Positions 16,258-24,569 of a stretch of 64,000 nucleotides of DNA are shown piece by piece. The translations under genes and the position numbers were made by a program. This stretch comes from Collinsella sp. (GTDB lineage: Bacteria > Actinomycetota > Coriobacteriia > Coriobacteriales > Coriobacteriaceae), in the NCBI GenBank assembly GCA_031294825.1, contig JAUMPM010000067.1:62001-126000 (forward strand), given 5' to 3'. Numbering within the stretch: position 1 is the first letter of the stretch; every line of letters begins with the position of its first letter. Under the pieces are notes generated by a model that was not told where the DNA came from, did no database searches, and saw only the letters and a program-made list of their open reading frames with translations.

Positions 16258-17202
16258 GTGGCGTTCAACCATAAGCACCTGATCGACATTACCGAGTACT
16301 CCGAAGAGGACATCAAGCTCATCCTCGAGACCGCCAAGGCGTTCTCCGAGGTCAACGAGCGTGCGATCAAGAAGGTCCCCACGCTCAAGGGCAAGACCAT
16401 CGTCAATATGTTCAACGAGCCCTCGACGCGTACCCGCAGCTCTTTCGAACTCGCTGAGAAGCGTCTTTCGGCCGACAGCCTCAACTTTGGCGGCTCCTCG
16501 ACCTCCACGGTCAAGGGCGAGAGCCTCGTTGACACCGTCGAGACCCTCAACGCCTATAAGATCGACTGCATCGTCGTGCGCGACAAGCACGCCGGCGCTC
16601 CCTACATCGTCACGCAGAACTCGCCCGCGAGCGTCATCTGCGCCGGTGACGGCAAGCACAACCACCCCACACAGGCCCTGCTCGACCTGTACACCATCTG
16701 GGAGCACAAGGGTGACTTCCACGGTCTGAAGGTCGCCGTCGTCGGCGATATCGCCCACTCCCGCGTCTGCGGCTCGCTGATCCCCGCGTTGAAGATCATG
16801 GGCTGCGAGACCTACGCCGTCGCCCCCGGTACGCTGCTGCCGCCGGCGCCCGAGGTCCTGGGCTGCGACCACGTGACGAGCGACCTCGATTCCGTCCTGC
16901 CCGAGCTGGACGTCGTCTACATGCTGCGCGTGCAGCAGGAGCGCCTCGAGGGTGCCCCGTTCCCCACGATTCGTGAGTACCACAAGCTCTTCGGCCTGAC
17001 CAAGGACCGCGAGAAGCTCATGAAGCCCGATGCGATCATCTGCCACCCGGGCCCCATCAACCGCGGCGTCGAGTTCGACTCCTATATGGCCGACCACCCG
17101 CAACGCTCCGTCATCCTGGAGCAGGTCTACGCCGGTATCTGCGTGCGTATGGCTATCCTGTATCTGCTGCTTGGAGGTGCCGATAATGGCCTTGCTTCTT
17201 AA
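16258..17202 (+). CDS. pyrB: Aspartate carbamoyltransferase catalytic subunit
   Basis: PyrB joins carbamoyl phosphate and aspartate, the first committed step of pyrimidine synthesis. The 314-residue chain has the carbamoyl-phosphate motif PSTRTRSSFE, the HNHPTQALLDLYT-like motif (KHNHPTQALLDLYT) and the aspartate-domain motif CHPGPINRGVE. GTG at 16258 is chosen because GGGAGGTG sits nine bases before it; a GTG at 16246 would overlap its own ribosome site. No pyrI regulatory subunit follows, so control is probably through PyrR. The last 17 bases overlap pyrC. Confidence 0.96.
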   Translation: MAFNHKHLIDITEYSEEDIKLILETAKAFSEVNERAIKKVPTLKGKTIVNMFNEPSTRTRSSFELAEKRLSADSLNFGGSSTSTVKGESLVDTVETLNAYKIDCIVVRDKHAGAPYIVTQNSPASVICAGDGKHNHPTQALLDLYTIWEHKGDFHGLKVAVVGDIAHSRVCGSLIPALKIMGCETYAVAPGTLLPPAPEVLGCDHVTSDLDSVLPELDVVYMLRVQQERLEGAPFPTIREYHKLFGLTKDREKLMKPDAIICHPGPINRGVEFDSYMADHPQRSVILEQVYAGICVRMAILYLLLGGADNGLAS

Positions 17203-18475
17203 GAATGCCCACGTCGTCGATCCGTCTGTCGAGCTTGACGGTGTCGTTGACGTCCTGATTGACGGCGACAAGATCGCCGAGGTCGGCGAGAATCTCGCCG
17301 TCGAGGGAGCCGAGGTCCGCGACCTTTCCGGCAAGTACCTCGTCCCCGGCCTGGTGGATATGCACGTTCACCTTCGTGAGCCCGGCTACGAGGTCAAAGA
17401 GGACATCGAGAGCGGCACCCGCGCAGCTGCCAAGGGCGGCTTTACCGGCGTGTGCGCCATGCCCAACACCGACCCCGTCACCGATAACGGCACCGTCGTG
17501 GAGTTCGTCAAGTCCCGCGCTGCCGAGGTCGGCCACTGCCGCGTCTATCCGTCGGGCGCCATGACCCGCGGTCTTAAGGGCGAGGCTATGTCCGAGATGG
17601 GCGATATGGTCGCCCACGGCGCCGTCGCCTTCACCGACGACGGTCGCGGCGTGCAGGGTGCGGGTATGCTCCGCCGCTGCATGGACTACGGCAAGATGTT
17701 CGGCAAGGTCTTCATGAGCCACTGCCAGGATGAGGACCTGGTCGGCCACGGCCAGATCAACGAGGGCAAGGTATCGACCCGTCTGGCCCTCGAGGGCTGG
17801 CCGGCTGCCGGCGAGGAGCTCCAGATCGCCCGCGACATCGAGATCGCCAAGCTGACCGGTGCCAAGCTGCACATCCAGCACATCTCCACCGCCCACGGCC
17901 TGGAGATTGTGCGTGCCGGTAAGGCCGCTGGCGTTCAGGTTACCTGCGAGGCCACCCCGCACCACATGTTCCTGACCGAGAACGACCTGGACGAGACCTA
18001 CAACACCTCGCTCAAGGTCAACCCGCCGCTGCGTACCGAGGAGGATGCCGAGGCTATCCGTCAGGGCGTCATCGACGGTACCGTCGACGTTATCGTCACC
18101 GATCACGCTCCCCACACCCCGTGGGAGAAGGCCCGCGAGTTCGAGCTCGCGCCCTTTGGCATGATCGGCCTCGAGACCTCGCTGTCGCTTGTACTTACCG
18201 AGCTGGTCAACACGGGCAAGATGAGCGTGGGCCGCATGGTCGAGCTCATGGCCATCAAGCCGCGTGAGATCCTGGGCCTCGACCAGGTTCAGGTCAAGGC
18301 GGGCTCCGTTGCCGACCTGACCGTGTTCGACGCGTCCGCCACCTGGACGGTCGGCGAGGACGGTTACGAGTCGCGCGCCGAGAACTCCGGTTTCGCCGGC
18401 CGCATGCTCACCGGTCGTGCCACCGATGTGTTTGTCGGCGGCAAGCAGACGCTCGCCGACGGCTGCATCTGCTAG
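17186..18475 (+). CDS. pyrC: Dihydroorotase (class I)
   Basis: Dihydroorotase cyclises carbamoyl aspartate to dihydroorotate with bound zinc. The 429-residue protein has the amidohydrolase metal motif DMHVHLREPGYEVKE, the cyclic-chain motif NTDPVTDNG, further His ligands around QHISTAHG and CEATPHH, and the late catalytic Asp in VTDHAPHT. It is the class I form found beside pyrB. ATG 17186 follows TTGGAGGTG and overlaps the pyrB 3' end by 17 bases, which suggests coupling. Confidence 0.96.
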   Translation: MALLLKNAHVVDPSVELDGVVDVLIDGDKIAEVGENLAVEGAEVRDLSGKYLVPGLVDMHVHLREPGYEVKEDIESGTRAAAKGGFTGVCAMPNTDPVTDNGTVVEFVKSRAAEVGHCRVYPSGAMTRGLKGEAMSEMGDMVAHGAVAFTDDGRGVQGAGMLRRCMDYGKMFGKVFMSHCQDEDLVGHGQINEGKVSTRLALEGWPAAGEELQIARDIEIAKLTGAKLHIQHISTAHGLEIVRAGKAAGVQVTCEATPHHMFLTENDLDETYNTSLKVNPPLRTEEDAEAIRQGVIDGTVDVIVTDHAPHTPWEKAREFELAPFGMIGLETSLSLVLTELVNTGKMSVGRMVELMAIKPREILGLDQVQVKAGSVADLTVFDASATWTVGEDGYESRAENSGFAGRMLTGRATDVFVGGKQTLADGCIC

Positions 18476-18495
18476 CATAGCCTTATCGCTTTTGT

Positions 18496-18520
18496 GCGCG
18501 GTGCCCTTGCGGTGCCGCGC
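18496..18520 (+). terminator. Weak hairpin between pyrC and pyrK
   Basis: GCGCGG and CCGCGC flank an imperfect inner stem and a short loop, followed by TTTCTGTTCGTTTT. It lies 20 bases after the pyrC stop inside the operon. It may be a partial terminator or processing site lowering expression of pyrK-D-F. Confidence 0.4.
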
Positions 18521-18567
18521 TTTCTGTTCGTTTTGACCATGCAACCGCATGGGGGATTGGAGCGTCT

Positions 18568-19359
18568 ATGCCCACACCTTCCACTGCACGCATGCACGAC
18601 TTCGAGGTCGTCTCGAACCAGGAGATCGCCGACGGCATCTTCTCGCTCGTCATCTCGGCCCCCAAGCTTGCAAGTGCGCTCAAGCCCGGTCAGTTTGTGA
18701 ACATTGCCGTGCCCGGCGATGCGTCCTCGCTGCTTCGCGTGCCCCTGAGCTTCTATCGCGCCGACGCCCAGGCCGGCACCGTCGAGCTGTGGTACGCCGT
18801 CGTGGGCGACGACACCCGTCGTCTGTCGCAGATGGCCCCCGGTTCCACCTCTAATCTGCTGGGCCCTGGCGGCCGCGGCTGGCTTGTGCCCGAGGGCACC
18901 AGGAAGGCGTTGCTCGTTGCGGGCGGCATCGGTGTTCCGCCCGTGCTGTGCCTTGCCGGCATGCTTGCCGAGCAGAGTGTGGCCGTCGATGTGTGCCTGG
19001 GCTTTGGCACCGCGTCCAAGGCCGTGGGCATCGACGAGTTCCGCTCGTTGTGCGATACGGTCAACGTGTGCACCGATGACGGTTCGCTTGGCACGCACGG
19101 TTTTTGCACCGATCCTGCCGCCGAGCTGCTCGGCGAGGGCGGTTATGACTACGTCGCCAGCTGCGGTCCCGCCGTCATGATGAAGAAGGTCGCCGCCGCT
19201 GCCGCCGAGGCCGGTGCGTACTGCGAGGTTTCACTCGAGCGCATGATGAGCTGCGGCTTTGGCGCCTGCAACACCTGCAATGTCGAGACGGTCGACGGTA
19301 TGAAGGGCGCCTGCATGTGCGGCCCCGTGTTCGATGCTTCCAAGGTGGTGGTCTTCTAG
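18568..19359 (+). CDS. pyrK: Dihydroorotate dehydrogenase B, electron transfer subunit
   Basis: PyrK passes electrons from dihydroorotate oxidation in PyrD to NAD+ through FAD and a 2Fe-2S centre. The 263-residue protein has a ferredoxin-reductase-type FAD domain (VPLSFYRADAQAGT), a nucleotide-binding segment LLVAGGIGVPPVLCLAG, and the C-terminal cluster ligands CGFGACNTC plus ACMCGPVF. ATG 18568 follows TTGGAGCG; a second ATG at 18592 is possible. Its stop overlaps the pyrD GTG (TAGTG). Confidence 0.95.
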   Translation: MPTPSTARMHDFEVVSNQEIADGIFSLVISAPKLASALKPGQFVNIAVPGDASSLLRVPLSFYRADAQAGTVELWYAVVGDDTRRLSQMAPGSTSNLLGPGGRGWLVPEGTRKALLVAGGIGVPPVLCLAGMLAEQSVAVDVCLGFGTASKAVGIDEFRSLCDTVNVCTDDGSLGTHGFCTDPAAELLGEGGYDYVASCGPAVMMKKVAAAAAEAGAYCEVSLERMMSCGFGACNTCNVETVDGMKGACMCGPVFDASKVVVF

Positions 19360-20282
19360 TGGGTACCGTGAACATGGCCGTCGACTTCGGCGGCGTCAAG
19401 ATGCAGAACCCCATCAACACCGCAGCCGGTACCTTTGGCTACGGATGGCAGTTCCAGAACTTCTTTGATGTCTCCCAGCTGGGTGCCATCACCACCAAGG
19501 GTTGTGCTGCCGAGCCCTGGCCCGGCAACCCCGCGCCTCGCATGGCCGAGATCCCGGGCGGCATGATCAACTCCGTGGGCCTTCAGAACCCCGGCGTGGC
19601 TGCCTTCGCCCGTGAGTCCGGTCCGTGGCTCGAGCAGCTCTCCAAGGACGGTTGCCAGGTCATCTGCCAGGTCGCCGGTCACTCCGTCGAGGAGTTTGTC
19701 CGCGCGCTCGAGATGTATGTCGAGCTGTGCCCCTGGGCTGCCGGCTACGAGATCAACGTCAGCTGCCCTAATATTGCCGCCGGCGGTGCCGCCATGGGCT
19801 CCTCGCCCGAGGGAGCCTCTGCCGTTATGGCTGCCTGCCGTAAGGTGACCGATAAGCCGCTGTTCGTAAAGATGGCTCCGGTTAACGTCGCCGAGATTGC
19901 CAAGGCTCTCGAGGCTGCAGGTGCCGACGGCCTTTCGGTCATCAACTCCATTCAGGGCATGGCCATTGACGTTCATACCCGCAAGTCCCGTGTGGCCAAG
20001 CCCAAGGGCGGCCTTTCGGGCCCGCTGTGCCACCACATCGCCGTTCGCATGGTCTGGGAGGTTGCCCAGGCCGTCGATATCCCCATCAACGGAGTCGGCG
20101 GCGTCATGACGGGCGAAGATGCGGCTGAGTTTATCCTGGCCGGTGCCACCTGCGTGTCGGTCGGCATGGCCAACTTCGTCGATCCGTGCGCATCGATTAA
20201 GATCGCGCACGAGCTCGAGGCCTGGGCGGAGTCCCAGGGCGTGAAGGACATCAACGAGCTGGTAGGTGCTTTCGAATGCTAG
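19359..20282 (+). CDS. pyrD: Dihydroorotate dehydrogenase B, catalytic subunit
   Basis: This FMN enzyme oxidises dihydroorotate to orotate. Pairing with PyrK and the NVSCPNIAAGG motif, where Cys is the catalytic base, define class 1B, the NAD-linked soluble form suited to anaerobes. The 307-residue barrel also shows NPINTAAGTFGYG, NSVGLQNPGV and GVGGVMTGEDAAEF for flavin and substrate binding. The GTG at 19359 overlaps the pyrK stop by one base; ATG 19374 is a shorter alternative. The 3' end overlaps pyrF by seven bases. Confidence 0.95.
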   Translation: MGTVNMAVDFGGVKMQNPINTAAGTFGYGWQFQNFFDVSQLGAITTKGCAAEPWPGNPAPRMAEIPGGMINSVGLQNPGVAAFARESGPWLEQLSKDGCQVICQVAGHSVEEFVRALEMYVELCPWAAGYEINVSCPNIAAGGAAMGSSPEGASAVMAACRKVTDKPLFVKMAPVNVAEIAKALEAAGADGLSVINSIQGMAIDVHTRKSRVAKPKGGLSGPLCHHIAVRMVWEVAQAVDIPINGVGGVMTGEDAAEFILAGATCVSVGMANFVDPCASIKIAHELEAWAESQGVKDINELVGAFEC

Positions 20283-20992
20283 AGACCGATGCCCGCGACC
20301 GCGTTATCGTCGCCCTCGACTGCGACTGTGAGCGTGCGCTCGAGCTCGCCCACGAGCTTTCTGGCCATGCCGCTTGGCTCAAGGTCGGCATGACGCTCTA
20401 TTACGCCGAGGGCCCCGAGATCGTCAAGACGTTCAAGGACCTGGGCTTTAAGGTCTTCCTCGACCTCAAGTTCCATGACATTCCGCATCAGGTGCGCGGT
20501 GCCGCCCGTTCGGCCTCGCTTGCCGGTGCCGACCTGCTTTCGGTTCACGGCTTGGGTTCGGGTGCTATGCTCGCCGCCTGCCGTGAGGGTGCCGAGGAGG
20601 CACGCGAGGATCGAGCCAAGCTCGTCGCCATTACCGTGCTCACGAGCATGAACCAGGATGCGCTGGCTGAGATCGGCGTCGATTCGCCCGTGGCCGAGGA
20701 GGCAGCCCGCCTGGCGAAGCTTGCTCAGGCCAACGGCATCGACGGTATCGTGTGCTCGCCGATGGAGGCCCATGACATGCGCGAGCTGCTCGGCCCCGAC
20801 GCGCTGATCGTGACTCCGGGCGTGCGTCCGGTGGGTGCCGCCTTGGGCGATCAATCCCGCGTGGCGACGCCTTCTCAGGCTATCGAGCGCGGCGCGAGCC
20901 ACATCGTGGTGGGCCGACCCATCACCGGTGCCGACGACCCGGTTGCCGCATTTGACGCCATCGTTGCCGAGTTGGTCGAAAACGTTGCCTAA
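20276..20992 (+). CDS. pyrF: Orotidine 5'-phosphate decarboxylase
   Basis: PyrF decarboxylates OMP to UMP, the last step of the pathway. The 238-residue protein has the substrate/catalytic motif FLDLKFHDIPHQVRGA with the Asp-x-Lys-x-x-Asp array, an early VALDCDCERAL strand, and the phosphate-binding end TPGVRPVGAALGDQSRV and HIVVGRPITGADDP. ATG overlaps pyrD by seven bases. pyrE and the carbamoyl phosphate synthase genes are not in this operon and must be elsewhere. Confidence 0.96.
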   Translation: MLETDARDRVIVALDCDCERALELAHELSGHAAWLKVGMTLYYAEGPEIVKTFKDLGFKVFLDLKFHDIPHQVRGAARSASLAGADLLSVHGLGSGAMLAACREGAEEAREDRAKLVAITVLTSMNQDALAEIGVDSPVAEEAARLAKLAQANGIDGIVCSPMEAHDMRELLGPDALIVTPGVRPVGAALGDQSRVATPSQAIERGASHIVVGRPITGADDPVAAFDAIVAELVENVA

Positions 20993-21037
20993 AAGATTCC
21001 CTCAAGTCACCACTTTTGGGTCTCATTAGCACAAATT

Positions 21038-21104
21038 AGCCCCTGTGCCTGCGAAAACTTTCCCATCCTTTGTGTGGAATCGCAGGTCGGGGGCTCATCT
21101 TTTA
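21038..21104 (+). terminator. Probable terminator of the pyr operon
   Basis: A long imperfect hairpin pairs AGCCCC (21038-21043) and CCTGCG (21048-21053) with CGCAGG (21081-21086) and GGGGCT (21090-21095), followed by CATCTTTT. The loop is 27 nt. It is the only terminator-like structure between pyrF and mihF. Confidence 0.5.
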
Positions 21105-21181
21105 GCGCGATATATTGCACTTTTTGCGGGTATCGTCTAACCTATGGAGCCGCGATTGGGCATTTTGTACGTTTTACGTGC

Positions 21182-21187
21182 TAAAAT
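21182..21187 (+). promoter_or_regulatory. mihF promoter, extended -10 (TGCTAAAAT)
   Basis: TGCTAAAAT forms an extended -10 box 45 bases before the mihF start codon. No strong -35 is seen. It would drive mihF-gmk-rpoZ-thiI separately from the pyr operon. Confidence 0.5.
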
Positions 21188-21231
21188 GCCAAATATTGAA
21201 TCAGATATAACCCAACTATTTGGAGGTTCGA

Positions 21232-21540
21232 ATGGCACTCCCTCAGCTTACCGACGAGCAGCGCAAGCAGGCTCTTGAGAAGGCTGCCGCCGCACGTCAC
21301 GCCCGCGCTGAGCTTCGCGAGCAGATCAAGAAGGGCGAGAAGTCCCTCGAGTCCGTGCTCAACTCCGATGACCCCATCGCTTCCCGCATGAAGGTTTCCA
21401 CCCTCATCGAGTCTCTCCCCGGTTATGGCAAGGCTAAGGCCGCCAAGATCATGGAGGAGCTCGGCATCTCCGCTACCCGTCGCGTCCAGGGCCTCGGCGT
21501 CCGTCAGCGCGAGCAGCTCCTCGAGCAGCTGACCAAATAA
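21232..21540 (+). CDS. mihF: Actinobacterial integration host factor
   Basis: mIHF is an actinobacterial nucleoid protein, unrelated to proteobacterial IHF, that binds and bends DNA. The 102-residue protein has a long charged N-terminal helix (RHARAELREQIKKGEKS) and a C-terminal helix-two-turn-helix domain with SLPGYGKAKAAKIMEELGIS and RRVQGLGVRQREQL. ATG 21232 follows TTGGAGG. gmk begins at the next base after the stop. The order pyrF-mihF-gmk-rpoZ is also known from mycobacteria, which supports the call and the actinobacterial assignment. Confidence 0.95.
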   Translation: MALPQLTDEQRKQALEKAAAARHARAELREQIKKGEKSLESVLNSDDPIASRMKVSTLIESLPGYGKAKAAKIMEELGISATRRVQGLGVRQREQLLEQLTK

Positions 21541-22110
21541 GTGAGCGCTCAGGATTCAAAGCTCTTTGTGATTTCTGGACCGTCAGGTGCAGGCAAGGGC
21601 ACGCTCGTCACTCGTGTGCGTGAGCGTCGCTCGAACCTGGGCCTGACGGTTTCGGCTACCACGCGAGCACCACGCAAAGGTGAGGTCGACGGCGTCAACT
21701 ACTTTTTCCTGACGCGCGAGGAGTTCGACCGCCGCGTGGCAAACGGTGAGTTTGTTGAGTGGGCCGAGGTCCACGGTAACTGCTACGGCACGTTGGTGAG
21801 CGAGGTCACATCCAAGCTCGCCTCTGGCTCGTCTCTGATCTTGGAGATCGATGTCCAGGGTGCCCTGCAGGTGAAGGAGCGTTTCCCCGAGGCCGTGTTG
21901 ATCTTTATCAAGCCGCCTTCGCTCGAGGTGCTCCGCGAGCGTCTGGTCGGTCGCGGTACCGAGACGCCCGAGACGATCGAGCTGCGTATGGCAAACGCCG
22001 CCGATGAACTTGCCCTTGCCGACCGCTACGACGACGTCGTGGTGAATGACGATCTCGACCGCGCGACCGATGAGCTCGTTCGCGTTCTCGATATGCATGA
22101 AAGGATCTGA
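21541..22110 (+). CDS. gmk: Guanylate kinase
   Basis: Gmk phosphorylates GMP to GDP. The 189-residue protein has the P-loop SGPSGAGKGTLV, the GMP-binding segment STTRAPRKGEVDGVNY, and ILEIDVQGALQVK, all typical. The start is GTG directly after the mihF stop without a spacer, and the next gene rpoZ follows after five bases, so the cluster is one transcript. Confidence 0.96.
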   Translation: MSAQDSKLFVISGPSGAGKGTLVTRVRERRSNLGLTVSATTRAPRKGEVDGVNYFFLTREEFDRRVANGEFVEWAEVHGNCYGTLVSEVTSKLASGSSLILEIDVQGALQVKERFPEAVLIFIKPPSLEVLRERLVGRGTETPETIELRMANAADELALADRYDDVVVNDDLDRATDELVRVLDMHERI

Positions 22111-22115
22111 GGTCC

Positions 22116-22397
22116 GTGTCCGTTGTAAAGCCTTGCATTGACGATCTTTTGGAGAAGACCGATCACAACCGCTTCCTGCTCGCCTCGCTTGCCTCCAAGC
22201 GCGCCTGCGACATTAACAGCATGCTGCGTGGTCAGCACAACCGCGTGCTCGCCGTCCAGGATGTCGATGACATCACCATTGCGCTTTCCGGCGCCGATAC
22301 CATCTCGATGGCTATGGACGAGATTGTCGACGGTGACATCTCCTACGATGAGGCCCGTTACGAGAAGGCGCTCGGCCACAAGGTTGCTGAAGCCTAA
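22116..22397 (+). CDS. rpoZ: RNA polymerase omega subunit
   Basis: Omega assists folding of beta-prime in RNA polymerase. The 93-residue protein has the family core CIDDLLEKTDHNRFLLAS and KRACDINSMLR, where canonical members have RAR-x-I/L-N. It starts at GTG 22116 with AAAGGATCTGAGG upstream. thiI begins at the base following its stop. The gmk-rpoZ pairing is standard. Confidence 0.93.
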   Translation: MSVVKPCIDDLLEKTDHNRFLLASLASKRACDINSMLRGQHNRVLAVQDVDDITIALSGADTISMAMDEIVDGDISYDEARYEKALGHKVAEA

Positions 22398-23642
22398 ATG
22401 GCGGCTCGCGTCTGCCTGGTCCACTATCACGAGGTTGGACTGAAGGGCAAGAACCGCGCACATTTTGAGCATATCCTCATGGATAACATCAAGGCGGCCT
22501 TGGCCGCCTTTTCCGTGAATGCCGTGTCTCGAATTTCCGGTTATATCCTCGTGACCTTTAACGAGCATCAGGCCGACGAGGCGGCGCGCGTCATTCGCAC
22601 CGTCCCCGGCGTTGCCCGCGTGTCCCTGGCATATCACACGAACCGCGACCCGCAGGAGTACTGCGCCGCCGCCGTGAAGGCGCTGCGCGAGTTCGGTCCC
22701 TTCGATTCGTTTAAGGTGCATGCCAAGCGCTCGAACACCGACTACGAGCTCACCTCTATTGAAATCAATCGACAGGTTGGCGAGGTGCTGTGCGAGGCGT
22801 TTCCCGATAAAAAGGTTCAGATGCATGACCCTGACGCGATGGTGCACGTGCTGGTGGTCCAGGGCAGTGTCTACGTGTATGCGCGCTCTGAGCGCGGCGT
22901 GGGCGGCTTGCCGGTAGGATCTGCCGGCAAGGTCGTGACGCTTCTGTCGTCGGGCATCGATTCTCCGGTGGCGACCTGGATGCTCGCGCGTCGCGGCGCC
23001 GTATGCGTGCCGGTGCATTTTTCCGGTCGTCCGCAGACGCCCGATACCAGCGAGTATCTGGTGCAGGACATTATTCGCGCCCTTGAGCCGGGTGTGCAGA
23101 TCGGTCGCCTGTACGTAGTCCCGTTTGGCGACTGCCAGCGCGAGATTTCGGTCACCTGCCCCAGCAATCTGCGCGTGATTATGTACCGTCGCATCATGTA
23201 TTCGGTTGCCGAGCGCATTGCGCACATCGAGGGCGCCAAGGCTATCGTGACCGGTGAATCACTCGGTCAGGTTGCCTCCCAGACGCTCGAGAACATCATG
23301 GCCGTCAACGAGGCTGTCAAGATCCCCGTGTTCCGTCCGTTGATCGGTTCGGACAAGCAGGAGATCATCGCACGCGCTGGGGAGATCGGTACGTTCGATA
23401 TCTCGACCGAGGCTTCTCCCGATTGCTGCACGCTGTTTATGCCGCGCCGTCCCGAGACGCACGCCAAGCTCGATGCCGTTCATGAGGCGTGGGAGCTGTT
23501 CGATCACGAGGAGATGATTGAGCGTTTGCTTAAACAGACCGAGTATATCGACTTCGAGAGCAATACGTATAAGGCCCCTAAGACCTTAAAACGCAAACAT
23601 TCCGAGCTCGCTCCACGTGAGATTTACCAAGATCACGAGTAA
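22398..23642 (+). CDS. thiI: tRNA 4-thiouridine synthase
   Basis: ThiI adenylates U8 of tRNA and inserts sulfur; in some species it also serves thiamine synthesis. The 414-residue protein has the N-terminal ferredoxin-like and THUMP domains (about 1-165) and the PP-loop SSGIDSPVATWML that binds ATP, and then the substrate-site CCTLFMPRRP. No C-terminal rhodanese domain is present, so sulfur must come from a separate cysteine desulfurase. It is the last gene of the mihF cluster and is followed by a strong terminator. Confidence 0.94.
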   Translation: MAARVCLVHYHEVGLKGKNRAHFEHILMDNIKAALAAFSVNAVSRISGYILVTFNEHQADEAARVIRTVPGVARVSLAYHTNRDPQEYCAAAVKALREFGPFDSFKVHAKRSNTDYELTSIEINRQVGEVLCEAFPDKKVQMHDPDAMVHVLVVQGSVYVYARSERGVGGLPVGSAGKVVTLLSSGIDSPVATWMLARRGAVCVPVHFSGRPQTPDTSEYLVQDIIRALEPGVQIGRLYVVPFGDCQREISVTCPSNLRVIMYRRIMYSVAERIAHIEGAKAIVTGESLGQVASQTLENIMAVNEAVKIPVFRPLIGSDKQEIIARAGEIGTFDISTEASPDCCTLFMPRRPETHAKLDAVHEAWELFDHEEMIERLLKQTEYIDFESNTYKAPKTLKRKHSELAPREIYQDHE

Positions 23643-23653
23643 TTTTGTGCATA

Positions 23654-23685
23654 GACCGACGATGCGCTTGCATCGTCGGTCTTTT
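23654..23685 (+). terminator. Intrinsic terminator after thiI
   Basis: GACCGACGATGC pairs perfectly with GCATCGTCGGTC around a 4-nt loop and is followed by TTTT, 12 bases after the thiI stop. Confidence 0.92.
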
Positions 23686-23760
23686 GCTATCTGGGCATTT
23701 TGCGGCTAAGTGTTCATTTGCTGACGTGTCCCTGAATAAATGGATAGATTTGTGCAAGGT

Positions 23761-23782
23761 TTTGGTCGGTTTTTGGTTTGAC
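23761..23782 (+). repeat. Two 11-bp direct repeats upstream of comEA (TTTGG phasing)
   Basis: TTTGGTCGGTT (23761) and TTTGGTTTGAC (23772) are adjacent 11-bp units about 75-95 bases before the comEA start. A perfect 12-bp palindrome AAAACCGGTTTT follows at 23787-23798. Very similar units lie upstream of recA (52547-52590). They may be binding sites for a shared regulator. Confidence 0.55.
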
Positions 23783-23855
23783 CGCTAAAACCGGTTTTGG
23801 GGCGTGGCTGTTGCAGGGCTCTATTCCTGACACGATGGTGTTGGGAGGTTTTGCT

Positions 23856-24569
23856 ATGGCGCAGCGCGAACAACACGAACGGGTCAAACGGATGGACCGC
23901 TTGGCGGACAAGCTGTTCGGTCATAAGGCAGTGGTGATGGCGATACTGGTCGTCATTGCGATGGCGAGTGGACTGGCGATGGCGAACCTTGGCGGCGGTG
24001 CCGGCGGCGTGTCGTTTGAGCGCACTGACGGTTCAGGCTCGTTGGTGGAGCCGGGATCCGGCGATGCCTCGAGCGGAAAGACATCCGAAGGCTCTTCGCC
24101 TAAGGCGTCTGCCGCGGCAGAGGTTTATGTCGATGTTGATGGCGCCGTTGTGTCGCCGGGTGTATATCGCCTCAAGGACGGCGCGCGGGTGGCTCAGGCG
24201 ATTGATGCTGCCGGCGGGCTGGCGCCCGAGGCAGACGTTACGGGGCTCAATCGGGCATCTAGGGTCACTGATGGACAAAAAATCCACGTTCCAACGGTAG
24301 GGGAGCAGCAGGCGTCCATTGCGGAAGTCGGTGTTGATGGTGGGGCTTTCGCATCATCGGGCGTGAGTGGCGCAACAGGCCTAGTAAACATCAATACGGC
24401 AAGCGCGGCAGAGCTACAGACGCTTTCGGGCATCGGCCCCTCCATGGCCCAGTCGATTATCGATGAGCGGACAAAGAACGGTGCTTTTGCCGCGGTTGAC
24501 GATCTGATGCGTGTGTCGGGAATCGGCGAGAAGAAGCTTGCCAAAATCAAAGATTGCATCTGCGTATGA
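23856..24569 (+). CDS. comEA: ComEA DNA-uptake receptor
   Basis: ComEA is a membrane-anchored protein that binds incoming double-stranded DNA during natural transformation. The 237-residue product has one membrane segment (about 25-44), a Ser/Gly-rich linker, an SLBB domain (89-146, beginning EVYVDVDGAVVSPGVYRL) and a C-terminal helix-hairpin-helix domain (176-237) with VNINTASAAELQTLSGIGP and VSGIGEKKLAKIK. ATG 23856 follows TTGGGAGG; an upstream in-frame start at 23778 lacks a ribosome site. The ATGA overlap with comEC indicates coupling. Confidence 0.94.
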   Translation: MAQREQHERVKRMDRLADKLFGHKAVVMAILVVIAMASGLAMANLGGGAGGVSFERTDGSGSLVEPGSGDASSGKTSEGSSPKASAAAEVYVDVDGAVVSPGVYRLKDGARVAQAIDAAGGLAPEADVTGLNRASRVTDGQKIHVPTVGEQQASIAEVGVDGGAFASSGVSGATGLVNINTASAAELQTLSGIGPSMAQSIIDERTKNGAFAAVDDLMRVSGIGEKKLAKIKDCICV

